Part shown: piece after piece, positions 55,263 through 64,000 of the stretch
Layout of the letters: each line of letters begins with the position of its first letter
Position numbering within the stretch: the first letter of the stretch is position 1
Source: Crossiella sp. S99.2
GTDB lineage: Bacteria; Actinomycetota; Actinomycetes; Mycobacteriales; Pseudonocardiaceae
Assembly: GCF_023094165.1 (NCBI RefSeq)
Contig: NZ_JALMDK010000002.1
Location: 385,541-449,540, forward strand
Direction: 5' to 3'
Length of the DNA stretch: 64,000 nucleotides
The notes under the pieces: model-generated
Database searches by the model: none
The model's input: the letters and a program-made list of their open reading frames with translations, nothing else
Told to the model about the DNA's origin: nothing
Made by a program: the position numbers and the translations under genes

Positions 55263-57485
55263 TCAGCCGCCCTGGCGGTGCCGGTCGGCGTAGGCGGCCA
55301 GGTTGGCCAGCTGGACCGGGTCCAGGGACGGGCGGACCGCTTTGCGCGCGCTGTCCAGGTGCGCCGGGGTGACCTCGGCGGCGTCCAGGGACTCGCGCAT
55401 CGCGGTCAGCGCGGCCTCCCTGATCAGCGCGGCGCAGTCGGCGGCGGAGTAGCCGTCCAGTTCCAGCGCCAGCGCGGTCAGGTCGACCTCGGCGGTCAGC
55501 GGGGTGTGCCGGGCCGCCGACTTGAGGATCTCGGTACGCGCCTGCGCATCCGGCGGCGGCACGTAGACCAGGCGCTCCAGCCGTCCGGGCCGCAGCAGCG
55601 CCGGGTCGACGAGTTCGGGCCGGTTGGTGGCGCCGATGATCACCACGTCGTTGAGTGGTTCGACCCCGTCGAGTTCGGTGAGCAGCGCAGCCACCACCCG
55701 GTCGCCGACCCCGGAGTCCGAGGACTGGCCGCGGCGCGGGGCGAGCGCGTCCACCTCGTCCAGGAACAGCAGGGTGGGCGCGGCGTCGGCGGCCCGGCGG
55801 AATAGTTCGCGGACCGCGCGTTCGGATTCGCCGACCCACTTGTCCATCAGCTCGGCGCCCTTGACCGACATGACGTTGACCCGCCCGGACCCGGCCAGCG
55901 CGCGCACCAGGAAGGTCTTGCCACACCCTGGCGGCCCGTACAGCAGCACGCCGCGCGGGGGCTGCACGCCGAGCCGGGCGAAGGAGTCCGGGTACTGCAA
56001 CGGCCACAGCACCGACTCGGTGAGCGCCTGCTTGACCTCGGTCATGTCGCCGACGTCGTCCAGGGTCAGCCCGCCGGTGGCGAGGGCGTCCGAGGCGGAC
56101 ATGGAGATCGGCCGCACGGTCTGCGCCGCGCCGAGCAGGTCTTCCTGGCCGATCCGCGGTTCGGCGGTCTCCCGCTGCCGCAGCGCGGCCCGGACCGCGG
56201 CGTCCCGGCGCAGCGCGACCAGGTCGGCGACCACAAAACCGGGGGTGCGTTCGGCGACCACGGACAGGTCGACGCCGTCTTGGAGGGGGGCCTCGCGGAG
56301 CAGCACGCGCAGCAGTTCGGTGCGGGTGCGGGCATCCGGCGGCGGCACGGTCAGCTCGCGGTCGACCAGGTCGGGATCGCGCAGCTTGGGGTGGGTGCCC
56401 TCGGGGGCGGCGGTGGTGGCCACGATGGCCAGGCCGGGGGTGTCCACCGCGGCGTGCAGCGCGTCCAGGACCACGGTGGCCAGCGGCGGCGGGTCGTTGG
56501 CCGGCAGCAGCGCCTCGATGTCGGCGATGAGCAGCACGCACGGGGTGCTGCGCCGGGCCTTGGCCACCGCGGCGCTGATCGCGTCGTGCGCGCGCTGACT
56601 GGCCGCGGCCGGTTCCAGGGCGGCGGCGCTGGGCGCGATCAGTTCGATCACCTCGGCCTCCACCGCGGCGGCCACCGAGCGCACCAGGGTGGACTTGCCG
56701 ACTCCTTCCGGCCCGCTGACCAGCACGCCGAGCCGGGCGGACGCGCCGAGCCTGGCGAGCAGTTCGGGGCGGCGGAAGGAGAGTTCGAGCCATTCGGTGA
56801 GCCGCCGGGCCGCGTCCTGCGCGCCCACCAGATCGGCCACCGGCACCGGCGGCGCGGCGGGCATGGGCGGCGCGATGGCCACTGGCGCGGGCAAGGTGGG
56901 CCGGGCCGCGGCGGGTGGTTCGCCGGTACGGGCGCCGTCCCGCCAGCTGACCACGGTGGAGGGCTGCACCGCGACCACGCCGTCGGGTTCGGTGGCGGTG
57001 ATGGTGAGCAGTTCGTTGGTCCAGGTCAGCCCGATCGCCTGGGACAGCTTCCGCCGGGCGGTGCTGACATCGGCTTCGGGCGGCGGGGCCAGGTCCTGGG
57101 GCAGCAACGACACCGCGTCGCCGGTGGTGATGACCTTGCCGATCAGCGCCAGCCGCACCGTCTCCGGCGAGACCCCGGTGCTGGCCAGCCGGGACCCGGA
57201 CACGGTGACCGCGCGGGCCGCGGCCACCTGCACCGGCGCCACCACCACCTCCGAGCCCTCGGTCAGGCCCAGGTTGGACATGGTGATGTCGTCGGTGAGC
57301 AGCACGCCGGTGGGCACGCCTGCGTCGGCGGCCGCGGCCAGTGCCGCGGTCACCCTGGTGCCGGTGAGCCGGACCGCGTCCCAGGCCCGCAGCCCGAGCG
57401 CGTCCAGCACCTCCGGGTGCAGGCGCACCACGCCACGGCGGGTGTCCAGGGCCGACGGGGAGTGCCGAACGGTCAGCGTGATCAC
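55263..57485 (-). CDS. CDC48-family AAA+ ATPase
   Basis: 740 residues, Rv0435c-like. Residues 1-180 form a CDC48-N-like double-psi barrel. D1 starts near 215 with P-loop GPEGVGKST (258-266), but its Walker B reads LLIADIEALLP, so the Asp-Glu pair is replaced by Ala-Asp. D2 has an intact P-loop GPPGCGKTF, pore loop KWVGESE, Walker B LLFLDEVDALAP and arginine-finger region GATNRPELVDPALLRPGRLER. Only D2 appears fully active. It likely unfolds or dissociates protein complexes. Next downstream-coded neighbour is pssA with 10 bp between. Confidence 0.9.
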   Translation of the reverse strand: MITLTVRHSPSALDTRRGVVRLHPEVLDALGLRAWDAVRLTGTRVTAALAAAADAGVPTGVLLTDDITMSNLGLTEGSEVVVAPVQVAAARAVTVSGSRLASTGVSPETVRLALIGKVITTGDAVSLLPQDLAPPPEADVSTARRKLSQAIGLTWTNELLTITATEPDGVVAVQPSTVVSWRDGARTGEPPAAARPTLPAPVAIAPPMPAAPPVPVADLVGAQDAARRLTEWLELSFRRPELLARLGASARLGVLVSGPEGVGKSTLVRSVAAAVEAEVIELIAPSAAALEPAAASQRAHDAISAAVAKARRSTPCVLLIADIEALLPANDPPPLATVVLDALHAAVDTPGLAIVATTAAPEGTHPKLRDPDLVDRELTVPPPDARTRTELLRVLLREAPLQDGVDLSVVAERTPGFVVADLVALRRDAAVRAALRQRETAEPRIGQEDLLGAAQTVRPISMSASDALATGGLTLDDVGDMTEVKQALTESVLWPLQYPDSFARLGVQPPRGVLLYGPPGCGKTFLVRALAGSGRVNVMSVKGAELMDKWVGESERAVRELFRRAADAAPTLLFLDEVDALAPRRGQSSDSGVGDRVVAALLTELDGVEPLNDVVIIGATNRPELVDPALLRPGRLERLVYVPPPDAQARTEILKSAARHTPLTAEVDLTALALELDGYSAADCAALIREAALTAMRESLDAAEVTPAHLDSARKAVRPSLDPVQLANLAAYADRHRQGG

Positions 57486-57495
57486 GCTGACGACA

Positions 57496-58470
57496 CTAGT
57501 CGGGCCGCGAGTCCCGGCGTCGGCGTTCGGTGCGGCGCAACCCGAGCTGCCGCCAGTTGCCGCGCTGCCCGTCCGGGGGATCCGGGGTCACCAGCAGGTC
57601 GCCCTCGGCGTTGCGCCGGCCCCGCCGGACCGCCTTGGCCGCGGCGCCGGCCACCCGGCGGCGCAGCGGCGGGCGCAGGCCCAGCCGCCGGGTGCTGCGC
57701 CGGATCGCCCGCCGCTCCTTGGCCGGGACGTCCCAGGCCTCGGGGTGACCGGCCAGCCAGTGGTAGCGGTAGATCGCGTACGGCACGTGCGCCAGGTACA
57801 CGATCGCGGCCACCGCGAGCAGCAGGAACGGGTAGTTGATCACGATCGCGGCGGCGATGCAGACCAGCGCCAGCAGCGGCGCGATGGCCTTCGGCGAGAC
57901 CTTGACCGTCTTCAGCGAGAGCGTGGGCACCCGGCTGATCAGCAGGCCCGCGATGAAGACCATCCAGATGTAGAGCGCGACCGGGTGGGTCCACCAGCCC
58001 TTGTAGGTCTCCAGCGAGACCACCAGCGGCAGCATCGCCACCAGCGCGCCGGCCGGGGCAGGCACGCCGACGAAGAACTCCTTGGTGAACGGCGGCTGCT
58101 CGGTGTCATCGAGCAGGGTGTTGAACCGGGCCAGCCGCAGCACCATGCACACCACGTAGACCAGGGCCGCGGTCCAGCCGGTCGGGTTGCCCTCGAAGCC
58201 CCAGACGAAGAGCACCAGCGCGGGCGCGACGCCGAAGGAGATGGCATCGGCCAGCGAGTCCAGCTCGGCGCCCATCTTGGAGGTGGCGTCCAGCATCCGG
58301 GCCAGCCTGCCGTCCAGGCTGTCCAAGATCGCGGCCGCGCCGATGGCGATCACCGCGAAGTGGAACTGCTTCTGCAGGGCGAACTGCACCGCGGACAGGC
58401 CGGCGCACAGCGCCAGCACGGTGATCGCGTTGGGTAGTAGCCGCACCCCGGGTGCGGTGCGCGCGGGCAT
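57496..58470 (-). CDS. pssA: CDP-diacylglycerol--serine O-phosphatidyltransferase
   Basis: 324 residues from ATG 58470. The CDP-alcohol phosphotransferase motif, D-SLDGRLAR-x8-G-x3-DSLAD, appears at about residues 48-75. About eight membrane helices follow, and a long basic soluble tail (about 240-324) carries many Arg. It makes phosphatidylserine in the membrane. One base separates it from psd, so the two steps are coupled. The longer open frame to 58569 lies inside psd. Confidence 0.92.
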   Translation of the reverse strand: MPARTAPGVRLLPNAITVLALCAGLSAVQFALQKQFHFAVIAIGAAAILDSLDGRLARMLDATSKMGAELDSLADAISFGVAPALVLFVWGFEGNPTGWTAALVYVVCMVLRLARFNTLLDDTEQPPFTKEFFVGVPAPAGALVAMLPLVVSLETYKGWWTHPVALYIWMVFIAGLLISRVPTLSLKTVKVSPKAIAPLLALVCIAAAIVINYPFLLLAVAAIVYLAHVPYAIYRYHWLAGHPEAWDVPAKERRAIRRSTRRLGLRPPLRRRVAGAAAKAVRRGRRNAEGDLLVTPDPPDGQRGNWRQLGLRRTERRRRDSRPD

Positions 58471-58471
58471 C

Positions 58472-59185
58472 TCAGGCGCCCGCGGGAAGCTCGGCCAGTA
58501 CCGTCTCCCCGCCGATGGTGCGCTGGCCCTGGGCGATGAGCACCTTGCTGCCCTTGGGCAGGTAGACATCCACCCGGGAGCCGAACCGGATCAGGCCGTA
58601 GGTCTGGCCGACCTCGACCCGCTGACCCGCGTTGACCTGGCACAGGATCCGGCGCGCGACCAGCCCGGCGATCTGCACCACCACGACCTCGGCGCCGGCG
58701 TCGGTGCGGATCAGCAGCGAGTTGCGCTCGTTGTCCTCGCTGGCCTTGTCCAGGTCGGCGGAGAGGAACTTGCCGGGCCGGTAGGCCACCTGCCGGATCT
58801 CCCCGGCCACCGGCGCGCGCTGCACGTGCACGTCGAAGACGGACAGGAACACGCTGACCCGCTGCACCGGCTCGCTGCCCCAGTCCAGCTCGGCCGGCGG
58901 CACCGCGGTGTCGACCAGGTACACGGTGCCGTCGGCGGCCGCGGTGACCACGTCGGTGCGCGCCGGGGCGACCCGCTTGGGCTCGCGGAAGAACCAGGCC
59001 ACCCAGGCCGTGACGATCATGCCGAGCACCCCGGCCTTGCGGGAGAACCGGCGCAGCAGCAGCGAGGCGAGGAACGCGCCTGCCACGAACGGCCTGCCAC
59101 CCGGGTGCATCGGCGGGACCGTGCTCTTGGCCAGATCAAGGAAGTGGGCGATCGTGCCGGAGCGGGGTCGCGAATCGTCAGTCAT
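58472..59185 (-). CDS. psd: Phosphatidylserine decarboxylase proenzyme
   Basis: 237 residues from ATG 59185. A short N-terminal membrane region (about 25-60), then FLSVFDVHVQRAPVAGEI and the self-cleavage site RFGSRVDVYLP near the C-terminus; cleavage before Ser yields the pyruvoyl group. This short archaeal-type PSD is common in actinobacteria. It converts PS to phosphatidylethanolamine and lies upstream of pssA in the same transcript. Confidence 0.93.
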   Translation of the reverse strand: MTDDSRPRSGTIAHFLDLAKSTVPPMHPGGRPFVAGAFLASLLLRRFSRKAGVLGMIVTAWVAWFFREPKRVAPARTDVVTAAADGTVYLVDTAVPPAELDWGSEPVQRVSVFLSVFDVHVQRAPVAGEIRQVAYRPGKFLSADLDKASEDNERNSLLIRTDAGAEVVVVQIAGLVARRILCQVNAGQRVEVGQTYGLIRFGSRVDVYLPKGSKVLIAQGQRTIGGETVLAELPAGA

Positions 59186-59246
59186 CGGTGTCGGCTCGTC
59201 CTGGTGTCGGTGGCGTGGGGACGCCAAACGGTAGCCGAACCGACAT

Positions 59247-61163
59247 TTACGGCGTCCCGGCGGCCGCTTCCGCGACCTGTGCCCGATGGGCGAGCAGCGC
59301 GCCAAGGCCCTCATACGGCTCGCCGTGGTCGTCGGTGTCGGTGGTGCTGCGCACACTCAGCTCGCCGCCGGTCAGCTTCAGCTCCACCGTCCAGCCCCAC
59401 GGGCGCGGGCCGAGTTTGCCGCTGACGATGTCCTCGATGCCGATCCACCGGCTGTCCGGCCGTTCCCGCAGCTCGCTGAAGCCCTCGGCGAGCAGCGCGT
59501 CCAGCCGCTCGGACTCCTGCCGGCCGCCCCGGCCCAGCGCGTCGGTCAGGCCGCGGGTGAGCGCGCCCGCCCGTTCCAGCGGCACCAGCAGCAGGCCGTC
59601 GTCGCAGACGAACAGGTCGAACCGGCCGTCGCCGGACTTGACCGCGGTGAACAGCCCGAGCACCTTGGGGCGCAGCTCGAAGTCGACCTGCTCCACCGCC
59701 TCGGTCAGCGGCACGCCCAGCCCGGTCAGCCAGTCCCGCAGCCCGGCCAGGTCGTCCTCGGCCAGCGCGGTGACGATCCGCTCGTGCACCTCCAGCTCGG
59801 TCCCGTCGGCGTGCCGGACCACCCACTGGCTGCCCCAGTCCAGCTCGAAGCCGGCCTTGCCCTGCCGGACCAGCAGCGTCAGCGCGGTGTCGCCGAGCAG
59901 CTGGATCAGCGTGCGCTGGGCCGCCTCAGGTCGCTGACCAGGCGGGAGGCCCTGGCCGAGCAGCGGGTCGACCAGCTGCGCGCCCTGTCCGCGCTGCACC
60001 ACGTCGAGCAGTTCGCCCAGCCCGCCGGAAGTGGTGAACCCGCCGTCGGTGGCGACCTTGGCCAGCACCCCGGCGTTGCCGGTGACGTGTTTGGTCCCGG
60101 CCAGCTCGACGATCTCCGCCCAGCTCGCCCGCGGGCCGAGGCCGTCGGCCAGCAGCTCCTGTTCCAGCACCGGCACCCGCTCCGCCGCGCCGAGCAGCGC
60201 CCAGGCCGGCCGGACATCGGTCATCGGCGGCACGTCCGGCAGCTTGGCCAGCGCGGCCACCCGGACCCGCACCGGCGGGTGGCTGTCGAAGACCGAGCTG
60301 GACTCGGCGTCGATGAGCTGGTCCTGAAACTCGGCGATCCGCTGCTTGCGGTGCTCGTCGCCGAGGTAGGCGCGGAACCCGGCGAGCAGCTCCGGCGTGC
60401 GTCCGACCGGGGGTGCCATGGACACGAAGTCCTCCCGGTAGCCCTCCCAGGCCACGTCCAGCACCGGCAGCCTGCGCAGCGCGCTGGCGGTGGCGCCCTT
60501 GCCCGCGGCGGTCACCGAGGCCGCGTCGGCCTGGAGTTCCTGCGCCCGGTTGGATGCCCCGGCGACCATCGCGTAGAGCCGGGCGTAGCCGGAGAGCACC
60601 CAGCGCACCGGGCCGTTGCCGAGTTCCTCGACGGTCTTCTCCAGCGCGCCGGTGGCCCGGTAGGTCAGCGCGGACAGCTTGGTGTGCCCGTGGCTGTAGT
60701 GGCCCAGCTCGTGCGCGAGCACCGCGCGCAGCTCGGCCACGTTCAGCCCGGCCAGCAGCGGCAGGCCGATCATCAGGTACCGGGTGCCGGACTTCAGGCC
60801 GAGCAGCCTGCTGTCCTCCCAGACCGCGGCGTTGACCTCGGGCACCAGCCGGATGTCGTCCGGACCGCGGGTGTCCGCGGCCACCGCCAGTTCGTCCACG
60901 GTGCGCCACAGCTCCGGGTAGTCCGCGCGCGGCAACTGGGCGCCGTAGGGCTCGTTGCGCACCTTGAGCACGGTGCGCACGGCCGCGCCGACCGCGATGG
61001 CCACCGCGGCCGCGGCGAAGCCGACCTTGATCCCGGCCGGTCCGTGACCACCGGCGAAGAGCCAGATCGCGAACGCGGCCAGACCGACGGTCAGCGCGAG
61101 GACCAGGACAAAGAAGCCGACCAACAGCACGAGCGCCGCCGCGGCGCGCATGGGCACACGCAC
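59247..61163 (-). CDS. M48-type membrane zinc metallopeptidase 1
   Basis: 638 residues from GTG 61163, six bases after GGAGG. Two N-terminal membrane helices (about 8-65), then the peptidase: zinc motif AHELGHYSHGHTKLSAL (HELGH) and the third ligand region AQELQADAAS. The C-terminal half (about 330-638) is an unusual extension with no family recognised. The fold recalls HtpX/Ste24 proteins, but M48 proteins are usually about 300 residues. A paralogue lies directly upstream. Confidence 0.85.
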   Translation of the reverse strand: MRVPMRAAAALVLLVGFFVLVLALTVGLAAFAIWLFAGGHGPAGIKVGFAAAAVAIAVGAAVRTVLKVRNEPYGAQLPRADYPELWRTVDELAVAADTRGPDDIRLVPEVNAAVWEDSRLLGLKSGTRYLMIGLPLLAGLNVAELRAVLAHELGHYSHGHTKLSALTYRATGALEKTVEELGNGPVRWVLSGYARLYAMVAGASNRAQELQADAASVTAAGKGATASALRRLPVLDVAWEGYREDFVSMAPPVGRTPELLAGFRAYLGDEHRKQRIAEFQDQLIDAESSSVFDSHPPVRVRVAALAKLPDVPPMTDVRPAWALLGAAERVPVLEQELLADGLGPRASWAEIVELAGTKHVTGNAGVLAKVATDGGFTTSGGLGELLDVVQRGQGAQLVDPLLGQGLPPGQRPEAAQRTLIQLLGDTALTLLVRQGKAGFELDWGSQWVVRHADGTELEVHERIVTALAEDDLAGLRDWLTGLGVPLTEAVEQVDFELRPKVLGLFTAVKSGDGRFDLFVCDDGLLLVPLERAGALTRGLTDALGRGGRQESERLDALLAEGFSELRERPDSRWIGIEDIVSGKLGPRPWGWTVELKLTGGELSVRSTTDTDDHGEPYEGLGALLAHRAQVAEAAAGTP

Positions 61164-61264
61164 CTGAGACCTCCGGGAGCGGGCAGGGTGACAGGGAGTT
61201 CGCCAGCCCCCGATGTACTGGCTGGGGCAGTGTGCCGTCCCGTCGCCGCGCTGGGCAAGTCCCG

Positions 61265-63184
61265 TTACACAGCGGCCTTGGCCTGGAAGAACGCCCGCAG
61301 GCCCGCGTGCGCGTCGCCGTAGTCCTCGGCGAAGTTGGTGATCGCGAATTGCAGCGGGGCGCCCTGGGCGAACTCGATGTTGAGGTAGCCCACGGTGCGT
61401 TTGGTGGTGAAGGAGCCGCCGGAGACCTCCTCCAGCGAGATCCAGTCCGCGCCCTTGGCTTCGCACAGCGCGGGATAGCCGCGTTCGGTGAGCAGCGCGA
61501 TTCGCTTGCGCTCCATCCGTTCCGAGCCGCCGATCAGCCCGGCGAAGCCGCGTTTGAACCAGACCCAGCGGGACAGCGGCAGCACCAGCAGGCCGCTGGT
61601 GTAGACCAGCAGGTCCTTGGGCGCGCGGCCGAGTTGCAGCGAGCTGAACACGCCGACCAGCGCTGGCTCGGTCTCCCGCACCTCTTCCTCCGGGTCGAGC
61701 GGGCAGCGGAACTGCGGCGGCACGCCCAGGGCCTGCAGGTTGCGGCCCAGCGCGTCCACCAGGTTCCGGTCGGCCACCGGCGGGCCGGTCAGCTTGGTCG
61801 CGTCGAAGCGGCGGCCGTCGGCCAGCCGCACCTGCCAGGGCCCGCCCCAGTCCAGGTCGTGATAGGCCCGGCCGGACTCGATCAGCGCGGTGACCACCAC
61901 ATCGGCCAGCAGCTCGGTGACCACCTCCTCGTCGGTGGCGCCCGGCCAGCGCACCGGCTCGGCCAGCTCCGCCACCCGGCCCCGGCGCAGTGCCTGCACC
62001 ACCTCGCCGATCGCGCCGGTGCGGCCCTGACCGCTGTCCACCACCGCCTTGGCCAGCAGCCCGGCCCCGTGCCGGGCATCAGCCGCCCCGGCCAGCCGGA
62101 CGATGTCGGTCCAGCTGGCCCTGGGCCCGAGTTCGCGGGCGATCAGCGCGGACTCCAGCGTGGGCACGGTGGTGCGTGGTTCGGAGAGCAGCACCCAGGC
62201 CGGGCGGGCGTCGGAGTCGTAGGACGGCTCCTCGGCCTCCGCGATGGCGGCCAGTCTGCGACGCAGGCTGGGGTGGGTGTCGAAGGGTGACTCCGGTTCG
62301 TTGTCCAGCACCTGTTCGACCAGCTCACCCAGCCAGTCGCGCTGCGCTGGGTGCACCAGGAAGGCGTGGAAGCCCAGCAGCAGGTCCGGGGTGCGGTCGG
62401 TCTCGATGGCCAGCCGGGCGTAGCGGCGGTTGAACGCCGCCCAGGCCGGGCCGAGCGTGCTGACCGCGCGCAACGCGTTGGCCGCGGCCTCCCGGCCCGC
62501 GGTGGCCACCATGACCTGGTCCGCCTGCAACTCCTGCGCGCGGGTGGCGGCCTTGGCGACCAGCGCGTACAGCCGGGCGTAGCCGTCGAGCACCCAGCGC
62601 ACCGGGCCGCGGTCCAGCCGGTCGACGGTGCGCGCCAGCGTCTCCGCGCCGCGGTAGGTGACCGCGGCCAGCCGGGTGTGCCCCCGGCCGTAGTGGCCCA
62701 GTTCGTGCGCGAGCACCGCGCGCAGTTCGGCCACGGTGAGCCCGGCCAGCAGTGGCAGGCCGATCAGCAGGTGGCGCCTGCCCGCGCGCAGGCCGAGCAG
62801 TCTGCTGTCCTCCCGCACGGCCGCGTTGACCTCGCCGACCAGCGTGATCTCATCCGGCGGCCGGGTCCCCGCAAGTTCGGCCAGGTCCGCCACGGTGCGC
62901 CACAGTTCGGGCTGGTCCCGCTGGGTCAGCTTCGGCCCGCTCGGCGCGGCCAGCCGGGTGCTCAACGCGCTGACCAGCGCGAAGCCCAGGGCGATGAGCA
63001 CACCCAGGCCGAGCAGCGCGATTTGCGCACCGGGCCGCCCGCCCACCGCGATGCCCGCCGCGACCCCGCCCGCACCCACCCCAACGACGACGAACGGGAA
63101 CGCCAGCAGCAGCGTCACCGACAGTCCGGCTCGAAAAGCAGCATGCACCCGGCGGAGTCTGGCCCTCACCCTTTCGGGGGACAA
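61265..63184 (-). CDS. M48-type membrane zinc metallopeptidase 2
   Basis: 639 residues from TTG 63184. Two N-terminal hydrophobic helices (about 20-75), then HELGHYGRGHTRLAAV with the HExxH zinc site and AQELQADQVM. The whole protein is colinear with peptidase 1, including the long C-terminal part (PVADRNLVDALGRNLQ and VYTSGLLVLPLSRW), so the pair comes from a duplication. The TTG start is uncertain; GTG codons five and twelve codons later are also possible. A 101-bp gap separates the two genes; this one ends where a weak leader of the next begins. Confidence 0.83.
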   Translation of the reverse strand: MSPERVRARLRRVHAAFRAGLSVTLLLAFPFVVVGVGAGGVAAGIAVGGRPGAQIALLGLGVLIALGFALVSALSTRLAAPSGPKLTQRDQPELWRTVADLAELAGTRPPDEITLVGEVNAAVREDSRLLGLRAGRRHLLIGLPLLAGLTVAELRAVLAHELGHYGRGHTRLAAVTYRGAETLARTVDRLDRGPVRWVLDGYARLYALVAKAATRAQELQADQVMVATAGREAAANALRAVSTLGPAWAAFNRRYARLAIETDRTPDLLLGFHAFLVHPAQRDWLGELVEQVLDNEPESPFDTHPSLRRRLAAIAEAEEPSYDSDARPAWVLLSEPRTTVPTLESALIARELGPRASWTDIVRLAGAADARHGAGLLAKAVVDSGQGRTGAIGEVVQALRRGRVAELAEPVRWPGATDEEVVTELLADVVVTALIESGRAYHDLDWGGPWQVRLADGRRFDATKLTGPPVADRNLVDALGRNLQALGVPPQFRCPLDPEEEVRETEPALVGVFSSLQLGRAPKDLLVYTSGLLVLPLSRWVWFKRGFAGLIGGSERMERKRIALLTERGYPALCEAKGADWISLEEVSGGSFTTKRTVGYLNIEFAQGAPLQFAITNFAEDYGDAHAGLRAFFQAKAAV

Positions 63185-63203
63185 CCCCGGCGTTAGCAGT
63201 CCT

Positions 63204-64000
63204 TTATCTGGTGAGCAGCACGGTCACCGGGTCGCCCGCGGCCAGTTCGGTGACCTCCTCCGGCACGTCGATCAGGCAGTTGGCCTGCGCCATCGCCGAG
63301 AGCAGGTGCGAACCGGGACCACCGGCCATGGCCACCGTGCCCGCCGCCGCGTCGTAGCGGCCGCGGCGGAACTGCCGACGTCCGGCGGGTGCCTTGAGCC
63401 CCTCGGCCAGCCGGGCGGTCAGCCGCGGCCGCTCGGTGTCCACCGCACCGCGGGCGGCCAGCAGCGCGGGCCGCAGGAACACCTCGAAGGAGACCAGCGC
63501 GCTCACCGGGTTGCCCGGCAGCGAGACCACCGGCACGCCGCGGTACCAGCCCGCGCCCTGCGGCATGCCGGGCTGCATGGCCACCTTGGTGAACTCCACC
63601 CCGTGCCCGCTCAGCGCGTCCTTGACCACCTCGTACGCGCCCGCGCTGACCCCGCCGGAGGTCAGCACCAGGTCCACCGTGGACAGGTGCGGGGCGAGCG
63701 CGGCGTGGAAGGCGTCCACGTCGTCGGGCACGAATCGCAGCAGCTCGGGCTGTCCGCCGGCCTGGCGCACCGCGGTGGCCAGCATGATCCCGTTGGACTC
63801 GTAGATCTCGCCGTGCCGCAGCGCCCGGCCCGGTTCCACCAGCTCCGAGCCGGTGGAGAGCACCAGCACCCGCGGCGGCCGGAACACCGGCAGCGCGGAC
63901 ACCCCGACCGCGGCGGCCAGCCCCAGCTCGGCCGCGCCCAGCAGCGAGCCCGCGGCCAGCACCCTGGTCCCGGCCAGCACGTCCTCACCACCGCGGCGGA
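63204..64000 (-). CDS. moeA: Molybdopterin molybdotransferase, C-terminal part (gene runs off the window)
   Basis: The window holds the C-terminal 265 residues; the start lies beyond the right edge. Visible: GGEDVLAGTRVLAAG (domain II), the central domain PRVLVLSTGSELVEPG, YESNGIMLATAV, VLTSGGVSAGAYEVVKDAL (catalytic loop), and VVSLPGNPVSALVSFEVFLRPAL. MoeA inserts molybdenum into adenylated molybdopterin. GTG 63980 is not the true start because the conserved sequence continues upstream in frame. In M. tuberculosis moeA2 follows psd; here two M48 genes lie between. Confidence 0.9.
   Translation of the reverse strand, partial: RRGGEDVLAGTRVLAAGSLLGAAELGLAAAVGVSALPVFRPPRVLVLSTGSELVEPGRALRHGEIYESNGIMLATAVRQAGGQPELLRFVPDDVDAFHAALAPHLSTVDLVLTSGGVSAGAYEVVKDALSGHGVEFTKVAMQPGMPQGAGWYRGVPVVSLPGNPVSALVSFEVFLRPALLAARGAVDTERPRLTARLAEGLKAPAGRRQFRRGRYDAAAGTVAMAGGPGSHLLSAMAQANCLIDVPEEVTELAAGDPVTVLLTR

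Noticed and set aside
63204..63980. moeA as a complete 258-residue gene starting at GTG 63980
   Set aside because: Family sequence (GGED before the GTG) continues in frame to the window edge, so the gene is truncated by the window.

Overview
This is high-GC DNA packed with GTG, ATG and a few TTG starts, four-base ATGA/GTGA gene overlaps, AfsR-type regulators, ABC sugar importers without their own ATPase and a DasR system. It is chromosomal DNA of an actinomycete. The gene order of the right-hand 17 kb (thiE/thiOSG, thiD-thiC, def, DUF3263, LytR_C protein, CDC48-like ATPase, pssA, psd, moeA) follows that of Mycobacterium tuberculosis around Rv0414c-Rv0438c. A member of the Pseudonocardiales or a relative is the best guess. 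No rRNA, tRNA, CRISPR array, prophage or insertion sequence was recognised.

Left part (1-10.9 kb): a GT-C type membrane glycosyltransferase, an ADP-ribosylglycohydrolase, two translationally coupled AfsR/SARP regulators (BTAD, NB-ARC, TPR), an SGNH hydrolase and a secreted protein of unknown function. Between the regulators and the hydrolase lies the first copy of a ~190-bp structured repeat. A second copy, about 90% identical by eye, sits between thiG and thiD. Paired base changes between the copies preserve its hairpins.

Sugar region (10.9-42.7 kb), three modules. (1) 10.9-17.7 kb: BadF-type kinase, GH4 glycosidase, two permeases, binding lipoprotein and ROK repressor. DUF3159, a second BadF-type kinase, a HAD phosphatase and a large secreted subtilase follow. 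(2) 23.3-32.7 kb: a complete-looking non-phosphorylating L-fucose operon (diketo-acid hydrolase, fuconate dehydratase, SDR, RbsBAC-like importer, mutarotase, aldo-keto reductase, lactonase). A convergent FadR-type regulator closes it, and a 12-bp site is shared by the operon promoter and the regulator's own promoter. (3) 32.9-41.2 kb: aminosugar module with nagA, a SIS-domain deaminase/isomerase, a GH3 hexosaminidase, dasABC-like transporter genes and dasR, with four dre-like DasR operators. An orphan Imm7 immunity gene lies inside it, and an MFS exporter gene follows dasR.

42.7-46.7 kb: a Pro/Ser/Thr-rich membrane protein and two paralogous secreted streptogrisin-like proteases, with strong terminators. 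46.7-52.4 kb: thiamin biosynthesis with two TPP riboswitches facing each other across repeat copy B. 52.4-64 kb: a conserved core block (deformylase, DUF3263, VirR-like LytR_C protein, CDC48-like ATPase, phosphatidylserine synthase and decarboxylase), two tandem M48-type membrane peptidases, and the C-terminal part of moeA running off the right edge.
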